A DNA stretch of 6,638 nt from an uncultured Lachnospiraceae bacterium (GTDB lineage Bacteria > Bacillota > Clostridia > Lachnospirales > Lachnospiraceae), in assembly GCA_902784025.1 (NCBI GenBank), contig CACZTF010000229.1:1-6638 (forward strand), in the 5' to 3' direction. How positions within the stretch are numbered: position 1 is the stretch's first letter; each line of letters starts with the position of its first letter. The notes beneath the pieces were generated by a model that searched no databases, was not told the origin of the DNA, and saw nothing but the letters and a program-made list of their open reading frames with translations. Shown one piece after another: positions 1-6,489 of the stretch. Position numbers and translations under genes: made by a program.

Positions 1-957
1 AGCACCATACATGGCAGGACGTATAAGATTTACAGCACATGCATCCACTCCGATATATTCCTTGTAGATATGTTTCTCATGAATGGCTTTTGTGACCACT
101 ACGCCATAAGGTGCAAGCATAAATCGTCCCATCTCTGTAAATATCTTTATATCCCCCATTCCTGATGGAACCAGTACTTCATTATATACTTTTCTTACCC
201 CTTCACCTATCACAGATATATCATTAGGTACCTGATCCGGTCTGTATGCAACACCTACACCACCCGAAAGATTTATAAAATCGATCTTGGCTCCTGTTGA
301 AGCCTGTAACTCCACAGCAAGTTCAAATAATTCCTTTGCAAGTACAGGATAATAATCATTAGTCACTGTATTGCTGGCAAGAAATGCATGAATACCAAAA
401 CGCTTTACTCCTTTTGTCTGAAGTATCTTAAAGGCTTCGGTTATCTGCTCTTTAGTCATACCGTATTTTGAATCTTTGGGGCTGTCCATTATATCATTTC
501 CCATGGTAAAAACACCGCCGGGATTATATCTGCAGCTCATGACTTCAGGAAATCTGCTTCCTATTATTCCTTCAAGAAAATCAATATGAGTAAAATCATC
601 AAGATTGATCACCGCACCTGTCTTTGCAGCATATGCATACTCTTCTGCCGGTGTATCATTGGAAGAAAACATTATCTCTTCACCTGAAAAACCGCATTTT
701 ACCGCCATTTTCAGCTCTGCTATGGACGCACAATCCACACCACATCCGTATTCCTTGAGGATTTTTAAGATAAACGGATTAGGAGTTGCCTTAACAGCAA
801 AATATTCTCTATATCCTTTATTCCATGAAAATGCCTTATATACCTCATCTGCATTTTTACGGATACCTTTCTCATCATAAAGATAAAACGGTGTCGGGTA
901 ATCCTTAACTATCTCTTCTATTTTTTCCTTGCTAACAAATGTGGTTTTTTCAGCCAT
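1..957 (-). CDS. lysA: Diaminopimelate decarboxylase (LysA-like), 3' end missing
   Basis: PLP-dependent fold-III decarboxylase, expected to convert meso-diaminopimelate to L-lysine plus CO2, the last step of lysine synthesis, in the cytoplasm. I translated 319 codons from the ATG at 957 to the window edge; family members have about 415-430 residues, so roughly the last quarter is missing. Visible motifs: FAVKA with the PLP-binding lysine K56; NPGG near 145-148; SKYG (173-176), matching the family's SKFG; H190 in GIHAF; the glycine-rich phosphate loop SGGVG (231-235); EMGR (275-278), where the classical enzyme has EPGR; and VDAC...LIRPAMYGA (304-319), matching the family's VDAG...LIRPALY. The active-site Cys contributed by the partner subunit would lie beyond the window. 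The start is supported by AAGGA eight bases upstream. It begins 13 bases after the PBP gene, so the two are probably cotranscribed. A related fold-III amino-acid decarboxylase, such as carboxynorspermidine decarboxylase, is a less likely alternative. Confidence 0.83.
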   Translation of the reverse strand, partial: MAEKTTFVSKEKIEEIVKDYPTPFYLYDEKGIRKNADEVYKAFSWNKGYREYFAVKATPNPFILKILKEYGCGVDCASIAELKMAVKCGFSGEEIMFSSNDTPAEEYAYAAKTGAVINLDDFTHIDFLEGIIGSRFPEVMSCRYNPGGVFTMGNDIMDSPKDSKYGMTKEQITEAFKILQTKGVKRFGIHAFLASNTVTNDYYPVLAKELFELAVELQASTGAKIDFINLSGGVGVAYRPDQVPNDISVIGEGVRKVYNEVLVPSGMGDIKIFTEMGRFMLAPYGVVVTKAIHEKHIYKEYIGVDACAVNLIRPAMYGA

Positions 958-965
958 AATAAAAA

Positions 966-970
966 TCCTT
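966..970 (-). promoter_or_regulatory. Ribosome binding site of lysA
   Basis: AAGGA read on the minus strand, eight bases before the ATG at 957 and directly after the TAA of the PBP gene. It fixes the lysA start and leaves no room for a separate promoter in the 13-base gap, so lysA should be read from the upstream transcript. Confidence 0.75.
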
Positions 971-2584
971 TTACCATTCGCCTAAATAAGCATTTATTAC
1001 TTTTTTACAAGCACCTGTGGCTTTAGTATAATCTATCTCCGTTTTTTCCATAACACAGACTACTGCTATCTGAGGGTCATCATAAGGTGCAAAACATGTA
1101 AACCACATATGTGCCTTTTCCTCATCGCCATACTCTGCTGTACCGGTCTTTCCTGCAACCTTATGAGGATTGTAACCATACACATCTGATAAACCTTCGT
1201 TTACCATATTGTACATCATTTTACCGATTTCCTTGCTCTCTTCTTCAGATGTTATGCCGTTTTTGTATACTGTAGGAACGAAGTTCTTAACAAGATCGCC
1301 ATCCGGAGACAATACTTTTTCTACCAGGTACGGTTTCATCATTGAACCGCCGTTTGCAATAGTAGCTGTTATCAACAGATTCTGAAGAGGTGTGATCAAA
1401 GTACTTCCCTGACCGTATGAAACAGCCTGTACTTCACTCATATCTGATTTTCCATCTATCATAAACTTACTTTTAGAGGTAGCGATCTCCTCAAGGGGTG
1501 AATCCTGATTAAAGCCAAGATTCTCGGCAAGGTTTCTGAATGCATTCCTATCCAGCCTCAGACCGATAGTAGAAAATGCCACATTACATGAAACAGTAAA
1601 TGCAGTATCTACATTCTCTTCTCCATGAGCATATTGACAATTAACCCTTGCACCGCCTGAAGGATGCACTGTTCCTTCACAATTAAAATATGTATTATGA
1701 AACTCCTCCGGTTCTTCTTTCAGATATTCCATAGCTGTCACGATCTTGAAAGTAGATCCGGGAGGATACAATCCCTGTGTTGCTCTGTTAAGAAGGACAG
1801 AATCATCGCCGTCCATCTGAGCCCATTCATCATAATCGGTTCCGCCTAAATTAGGATCATATGTGGGTTTTGATACCATAGCAAGGATCTTACCGCTAGA
1901 CGGTTCAATAGCAATGATCGCGCCCTTTTCATCGCCCAGAGCGTCATAGGCAGCCTGTTGAAGATAAGGCTGAAGCGTAGTATATACATTATCGCCCTGA
2001 AACTCAGTTTTATCGATATCTGAAGCCTCTTCATCCACCACTACCTTATTAGTGGGTGTATTCAGATCTTCATAAAAACTCCCTTCTATTCCACTTCCCC
2101 CGCCTCTCTCCATACCGACAGGTACAGCAAAAAGTTCTCCTTGAGGATACGATCTGTATTCTTTACCGTCAGCATTCAGGTATGTAGCCGCCAGAACAGA
2201 CCCGTCCGCTGCAAAAATAGATCCTCTTCTGATAGGGTTAGGCGGAGCCGTGGTCGTAACCCTGGGGTTATAAGGACTTGTTGCAACATCCGGAGCAACT
2301 TTAGCATTAAAATGGGCAAAATATATTATCATGGTCACGAATATCCCGACAAATATAAGAGCAATAACATTAGTCTCGATATTACGTCTTTTTTTATGCA
2401 ATCCACCTGATCCCATGTCAGTCCTGGTTTGATCAAAAGCATCATATCGATCTTTATTTCCACTCATTCGTCCGTTCGCTGTTTCATTTTTTTCAGATCC
2501 TTCATAATAATAGAATTCATCAGATGAATGATCATCTTTTCTGTTATTATTATGTATTTTTTTATCTTTATCTTTTCTGTCCAT
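971..2584 (-). CDS. Class B penicillin-binding protein (peptidoglycan DD-transpeptidase)
   Basis: Membrane-anchored transpeptidase that cross-links peptidoglycan stem peptides outside the cell, acting as partner of the SEDS polymerase encoded just upstream. Its 537 residues comprise: a charged cytoplasmic tail (1-71) ending in a basic KKRR stretch; one membrane anchor (about 72-91); a Pro/Thr-rich stalk; a short N-terminal pedestal starting at RRGSIFAADG (119-128); and the transpeptidase domain from about 200. All three penicilloyl-transferase motifs are intact: STFK (277-280, nucleophile S277, lysine K280), SCN (332-334) and KTGTAEY (479-485). There is no glycosyltransferase domain, which makes it class B. 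The compact pedestal and pairing with a SEDS gene resemble the actinobacterial PbpA/RodA pair; whether it serves elongation (PBP2/MrdA-like) or septation (FtsI-like) cannot be decided from sequence. An RBS candidate (AAAGG) is 12 bases from the ATG, rather far. The 71-residue tail is longer than usual for class B PBPs. Confidence 0.95.
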   Translation of the reverse strand: MDRKDKDKKIHNNNRKDDHSSDEFYYYEGSEKNETANGRMSGNKDRYDAFDQTRTDMGSGGLHKKRRNIETNVIALIFVGIFVTMIIYFAHFNAKVAPDVATSPYNPRVTTTAPPNPIRRGSIFAADGSVLAATYLNADGKEYRSYPQGELFAVPVGMERGGGSGIEGSFYEDLNTPTNKVVVDEEASDIDKTEFQGDNVYTTLQPYLQQAAYDALGDEKGAIIAIEPSSGKILAMVSKPTYDPNLGGTDYDEWAQMDGDDSVLLNRATQGLYPPGSTFKIVTAMEYLKEEPEEFHNTYFNCEGTVHPSGGARVNCQYAHGEENVDTAFTVSCNVAFSTIGLRLDRNAFRNLAENLGFNQDSPLEEIATSKSKFMIDGKSDMSEVQAVSYGQGSTLITPLQNLLITATIANGGSMMKPYLVEKVLSPDGDLVKNFVPTVYKNGITSEEESKEIGKMMYNMVNEGLSDVYGYNPHKVAGKTGTAEYGDEEKAHMWFTCFAPYDDPQIAVVCVMEKTEIDYTKATGACKKVINAYLGEW

Positions 2585-2596
2585 ATAAAAACTTAA

Positions 2597-2601
2597 CCTT
2601 T
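2597..2601 (-). promoter_or_regulatory. Probable ribosome binding site of the PBP gene, long spacing
   Basis: AAAGG on the minus strand, 12 bases before the ATG at 2584. It is the only purine Shine-Dalgarno-like match in the leader, and its spacing is longer than the usual 5-9 bases, so translation may be less efficient than for the neighbouring genes. Confidence 0.45.
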
Positions 2602-2660
2602 GTATTAATTATGTTTATCAGAGCAGTTGACCGGTTTCGTATAATGACAATAATACTGTA

Positions 2661-2688
2661 TTTATAATATAACCATCCTGATCGGCAA
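2661..2688 (-). promoter_or_regulatory. Weak candidate sigma-A promoter upstream of PBP-lysA
   Basis: The 104-base gap between the SEDS and PBP genes (2585-2688) is the only intergenic space large enough for a promoter. On the minus strand it offers TTGCCG (2688-2683; 4/6 to TTGACA), a 16-base spacer, then TATAAA (2666-2661; 5/6 to TATAAT). A small perfect dyad, AATAC-T-GTATT (2652-2662), touches the -10 box. In AT-rich DNA such matches arise by chance, so this is only a candidate. I saw no GC-rich hairpin followed by a T-run in the gap, so readthrough from the upstream genes is expected in any case. Confidence 0.25.
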
Positions 2689-3981
2689 TTACTCTTTTCT
2701 CATAGTATACATACCATTTATAAGCGCAAACATGATAAGTGAACTGATAAGTGAACTTCCTCCGTAACTGATAAACGGTAATGAAACACCGGTAAGAGGG
2801 ATAAGATTAATAGAACCCCCGATTGTCAAAAAGACCTGAATTCCATAAGTCGCCCCCAGTCCTACAGCAACAAGTCTGTAAAAAAGAGTGTTACATCTTG
2901 AAGCTATACTCATCATAAGAATAAGATTATTCAGACACAACAGCATTATACAGATCGCAACTATAGCTCCCATCTCTTCAGTTATAGATGAGATCATCAG
3001 ATCCTTTTCCACATAAGGAATGAGCTTGGGACTTCCTTTTCCAAGTCCTGCTCCCAGCCATCCTCCGGCAGATATAGCAAACAGGGAGCGGAGAACATGC
3101 CATCCTGAGTCTCTTGGATCAGCCCAGGGGTCACGCCATGCACTGATTCTTCGTGCCACATGCGAGAAAGCCTTGTTTGCCAAAAAAGCTCCTAAAATAC
3201 CTGCTCCGATCCCTCCTGCCAGCAGATAAACTTTTCTTGATGCCACATACAACATGGAAAGATAAGCTACAAAGAAAATAAGTGCGGCACCAAGGTCTCT
3301 TGAAACGATAAGCAACAATACATGCGCAGCTGCTATTCCGGAGACTATCAATATCGTCTTCCAGTTTGTTATTTTATTAAACATAGAAGCAATAAACAGC
3401 ACAAACAATATCTTAACGAACTCACCGGGAAGAAGCTGGAACTCACCTATGTTAATAGAAAGGACAGCTCCGTTATAAGAATCTCCAAATGCAAAAACTG
3501 CTGCAAGCAATGCGAAACCAACTATCGCAAATATCCATCCCCAGTTCCTGATCTGTCTGATATTCTTTAGAAGGGCAGGAATAAAGAACGTAATCACGGT
3601 TCCTATACATCCGAGAACAAATTGCCTGAGACACTCGTCGTAATTGATCCTTCCAATCATTAAAAATCCGATAGCCTCAAGCAGTACCATATTATTAACC
3701 AGCAGCCTTGAAGCTTTAGGGTATGCAATATCATAAACGACTATCGTAGCAAATAACAATGCAAACTCACAAATATACAAAATAATGTATTTCATATCAT
3801 TTGCATTAAGATATAATACTATGTAGCCGACAAGGTGCAGGATAAAAGTCATTATATTCTGCACGGCGTATACACTTTTTAAACCTCTGGAATCCGTTAT
3901 CGTGGAGCCCACATAGGTTATAAGAGTATAAATACACATCACGCCTACAAAAATATATTTGGCTATATCAGCAAAATCCAT
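2689..3981 (-). CDS. SEDS-family peptidoglycan polymerase (FtsW/RodA/SpoVE type)
   Basis: Integral membrane glycosyltransferase that polymerises lipid II into glycan strands, working with a class B PBP such as the one encoded next. Its 430 residues are almost wholly hydrophobic helices, with an estimated ten or more membrane segments. One long extracellular loop (about 269-330) carries the family signature: RRISAWRDPWADP with D288 at the place of the essential aspartate known in RodA and FtsW, then SGWHVLRSLFAISAGGWLG and GLGKGSPKL. After it come TEEMGAI (334-340) and the C-terminal LPFISYGGSSL (401-411). The extra N-terminal helices make it somewhat longer than the roughly 380-400 residues usual for RodA/FtsW, as in some actinobacterial and clostridial members. 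It starts 21 bases after the U32 gene with a strong GGAGG. FtsW, RodA and SpoVE cannot be separated by eye, so I give no gene symbol. Confidence 0.95.
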   Translation of the reverse strand: MDFADIAKYIFVGVMCIYTLITYVGSTITDSRGLKSVYAVQNIMTFILHLVGYIVLYLNANDMKYIILYICEFALLFATIVVYDIAYPKASRLLVNNMVLLEAIGFLMIGRINYDECLRQFVLGCIGTVITFFIPALLKNIRQIRNWGWIFAIVGFALLAAVFAFGDSYNGAVLSINIGEFQLLPGEFVKILFVLFIASMFNKITNWKTILIVSGIAAAHVLLLIVSRDLGAALIFFVAYLSMLYVASRKVYLLAGGIGAGILGAFLANKAFSHVARRISAWRDPWADPRDSGWHVLRSLFAISAGGWLGAGLGKGSPKLIPYVEKDLMISSITEEMGAIVAICIMLLCLNNLILMMSIASRCNTLFYRLVAVGLGATYGIQVFLTIGGSINLIPLTGVSLPFISYGGSSLISSLIMFALINGMYTMRKE

Positions 3982-3984
3982 TTT

Positions 3985-3991
3985 CTCCTCC
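3985..3991 (-). promoter_or_regulatory. Strong ribosome binding site of the SEDS gene
   Basis: GGAGGAG on the minus strand, with five bases between GGAGG and the ATG at 3981. It is the best Shine-Dalgarno match in the window and lies wholly within the 21-base gap after the U32 stop, which supports both the start call and cotranscription. Confidence 0.85.
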
Positions 3992-4002
3992 GGTTACCTC
4001 TT

Positions 4003-6489
4003 TCACATAATACTTTTATAAAACTTACATGTATTATCAGTTTTTTTATAGTCAAAACGTTTGTATCTGATCCTGTCGAGAATTCCAACGATCTCATCGT
4101 CGGATTCATCTGTAAGATCGATACGAAAACGCCTGATGCCGGTCTGATTCAATAATTCATCAAATAAATCCACCGGCGTATGATCATAAATCAGATTATT
4201 ACAATATCGGCAATCAGGCATTACCAGATATTCTTCTTTATTATTCCCGATAAGTTTTACCGGTCTGTTATCCCTGGTACACTTCCCTACAGTCTTATTA
4301 ATACAGTGTTCATTAGGCATAAGAACCATCCGTCCATAACACACTGCTTCATATTTCTGTATATTACCGGTTTCTGCGATCTCCTTTCCTGTAAGCTCAA
4401 CAGGCGCAGTAAACATCTCCGGCACAAACCCTTCTTCACAGATAAGCCATGTTAAAAATTCGGATGAAATACTGTTATAAGTATAAACCAGATAGTCCGT
4501 AACTATCTTGTATGATTTATTTATACAATTTTTCTTAAGTGTATGTGAAAGTGCACATATCTGATCCGCTGTTCTGACAAGAAAGCCGTCCGGATCCTGT
4601 TTTGCAGAATATTCAACATCTTCCTCAAATAATTTAAGATGTCTCTCTCTCAGGTAATAAGGAAAAGAAATATAAAATTCTTTTCCTTTTTCACGGATAA
4701 TATCTTTCAATCCTGCCGCTTTACCGTCATAAAGATCATTATATTCTTTAAGGGCTGCTATAGAAATATACAATCTGTATATTTCCGGACGATCTATCAC
4801 TTTCAGTAGCTGCCGTCCTGTGCTTACTGATACTGCAAACACAGGCTTTTCAAGCATACTCCCGCCTATTATATCATTTTTTTTATTAATAGCAAATAAA
4901 AAATTGCTTTTTTTATTTTTTTCACTTTTTTTACTTATTTTTAAAACTTCATCTGTCAAAGATGATATCGCAGCACGTCTGAGTTCATTAATGCCGCCGT
5001 TGGAAACAAATATTTTTTCGTCGGATCTTATAACTATATCGCTGCACACAAAGTCTGTACCGCCCAGTTTACAAAGTCTGTTTTTAAAGTCATCATCTTC
5101 TATACCTTTTGTTTTGGCCCTTTGTACCGTTTCCCCTGAAACCGATACTTCAACTCCTGTCTGTTCGTGTTTTATTACCAGTTCTAATGGTTTATCCTGC
5201 TTAGCTTTCAGTTCCATGGACACCGGTATTTTCTTATTAACAGATATGAAATTGTCTGACAAAAAACTTTGCAGCTCGTAGTCATTCATCCGGAATATGA
5301 CATCCCCTTTTTTTATACCGTATTTAACCGGAAGATTTACCTCCAGCGATTCCCCCTTTTTTACTTTTTTACCGCTTGTAAATGAATTCTCACGATTGAT
5401 CTCAAACACATCTCCCCTGTTTATATCCTCTAAAGCTTTAAACGAGACAAATCCCTTTTTATTATTCTTAACAGACAATGCAGCAACGCCTTTATTATTG
5501 GCCCTGTCAAGAGACATTAATGACTTCCCCTTGTCACCATAGAATAAGCCGTCACTAAATGAACCTCTGTTGTAAAGAGCTGCCAGTTTTTTTATATCAT
5601 CATCTCCGGATCGTGAAAAAACATCTTCAAAAGTACCGTTATAATAGCTGTCCAGATATTTTCTGTAATAATAAGTGACTCCTGATGCATAATAAATATT
5701 TTTCATTCGTCCCTCTATTTTCAGAGATCTTACTCCTGCATCTATTATTTCAGGCAAAAAACGAAGTGCAGCAATATCTTTAGTACATAGCAGCCGTCCC
5801 CTTGTTCCTTCACATTCAAATACAAGTCTGCATGGTTGTGCACAACTCCCTCTGTTGCCGCTTCTGTTTCCGTGCATGGAAGAAAAAAGACAACGTCCGG
5901 AATAGGAATAACATAAAGCTCCATGAACAAAAGTTTCAAGTTCAGCGCCTGTATTCTCATAGATCGCTCTTATCTCTTTAAGTGTCATCTCTCTTGGAAG
6001 AACAACTCTTTTAACACCTGTGTCTTTTAACCTTTCAACTAAAAAATGAGTCATGACTGCCATTTGTGTACTTGCATGCACGTTCAGACCGGGAAAAAAC
6101 TCCCGTATCATTTTCACACATCCGTAATCCTGTACAATCACAGCATCAAGACCCGATTCATAAAGATCTTTCAGAAAATGGACTATCATTTCTGTTTCTT
6201 TTTCTTTGAAAAGCGTATTTAGCGTCAGATATATCTTCACTCCACGCAAATGTGCATATTTGATGGCTTCCCTGATCTCTTCATCATCAAGATTTCCGGC
6301 ATACGCACGTGCACTGAAGCTTTTTCCTCCAAGATAAACCGCATCGGCTCCTGCGTTTATCACAGCTTTGCATATTTCGAGATTTCCGGCCGGGGCCAGT
6401 AATTCCACCTGCTTTTCAATAATTTTATTCACTTTTTTTATTGTGTTTTCTCTTTTTATCAGATTGTTTTTCTTTATCGTCATAAGCAC
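4003..6489 (-). CDS. U32-family protein with C-terminal collagenase-like/DUF3656-type region; probable RNA-hydroxylation factor
   Basis: An 828-residue U32 family member. The barrel-like core begins at ELLAPAGN (29-36), followed by AGADAVYLGG (46-55), and contains the family signature around 185-203 (FVHGALC with C193, then SGRC with C200), then CAQPC (C216, C220) and SLKIEGRMK (255-263). A long C-terminal part (about 300-828) has a lysine/asparagine-rich linker (about 516-540) and a second cysteine set (C729, C737, C760, C763) near a terminal YCNNLIYDH motif. The family is named for peptidases, but characterised relatives RlhA, TrhP and UbiU/V act in 23S rRNA hydroxylation, tRNA uridine hydroxylation and ubiquinone hydroxylation; UbiU/V bind a 4Fe-4S cluster through conserved cysteines. 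The multi-domain build is closest to the longer RlhA-like branch, so RNA hydroxylation is my inference. The start taken is GTG at 6489, with AAGGA nine bases upstream; ATG at 6483 is the alternative. Either overlaps the upstream gene. Confidence 0.9.
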   Translation of the reverse strand: MLMTIKKNNLIKRENTIKKVNKIIEKQVELLAPAGNLEICKAVINAGADAVYLGGKSFSARAYAGNLDDEEIREAIKYAHLRGVKIYLTLNTLFKEKETEMIVHFLKDLYESGLDAVIVQDYGCVKMIREFFPGLNVHASTQMAVMTHFLVERLKDTGVKRVVLPREMTLKEIRAIYENTGAELETFVHGALCYSYSGRCLFSSMHGNRSGNRGSCAQPCRLVFECEGTRGRLLCTKDIAALRFLPEIIDAGVRSLKIEGRMKNIYYASGVTYYYRKYLDSYYNGTFEDVFSRSGDDDIKKLAALYNRGSFSDGLFYGDKGKSLMSLDRANNKGVAALSVKNNKKGFVSFKALEDINRGDVFEINRENSFTSGKKVKKGESLEVNLPVKYGIKKGDVIFRMNDYELQSFLSDNFISVNKKIPVSMELKAKQDKPLELVIKHEQTGVEVSVSGETVQRAKTKGIEDDDFKNRLCKLGGTDFVCSDIVIRSDEKIFVSNGGINELRRAAISSLTDEVLKISKKSEKNKKSNFLFAINKKNDIIGGSMLEKPVFAVSVSTGRQLLKVIDRPEIYRLYISIAALKEYNDLYDGKAAGLKDIIREKGKEFYISFPYYLRERHLKLFEEDVEYSAKQDPDGFLVRTADQICALSHTLKKNCINKSYKIVTDYLVYTYNSISSEFLTWLICEEGFVPEMFTAPVELTGKEIAETGNIQKYEAVCYGRMVLMPNEHCINKTVGKCTRDNRPVKLIGNNKEEYLVMPDCRYCNNLIYDHTPVDLFDELLNQTGIRRFRIDLTDESDDEIVGILDRIRYKRFDYKKTDNTCKFYKSIM
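4877..4932. repeat. Cluster of four homopolymer A/T tracts inside the U32 gene
   Basis: Four T runs on the plus strand (A runs on the coding strand) fall within 56 bases: eight at 4877-4884 and seven each at 4908-4914, 4916-4922 and 4926-4932. They encode residues about 520-538, the Lys/Asn-rich linker between the core and the C-terminal part of the U32 protein. The reading frame is intact here. Such tracts are prone to polymerase slippage, and also to sequencing indels. Confidence 0.7.

Noticed and set aside
605..880. A 91-codon plus-strand open frame opposite lysA
   Set aside because: It is a shadow of the intact lysA reading frame on the minus strand, with no ribosome site or recognisable motif.
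1846..2034. A 62-codon minus-strand frame inside the PBP gene
   Set aside because: It is nested out of frame in the conserved transpeptidase domain, with composition expected from frame-shifted reading.
2627..2645. Plus-strand TTGACC and TATAAT boxes in the SEDS-PBP gap
   Set aside because: The boxes are only seven bases apart, far from the 16-18 base spacing of a sigma-A promoter, and no plus-strand gene lies downstream.
4891..4922. Hairpin AGCAA/TTGCT followed by T-runs on the plus strand, resembling an intrinsic terminator
   Set aside because: The stem is only five pairs and AT-rich, it lies inside the U32 coding region on the opposite strand, and no plus-strand gene precedes it.
4820..5281. 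A 153-codon open frame on the plus strand, opposite the U32 gene
   Set aside because: It lies wholly antisense to a strongly supported gene, is rich in Ser/Leu/Phe as expected from reading Lys/Asn/Glu codons backwards, and shows no recognisable domain.
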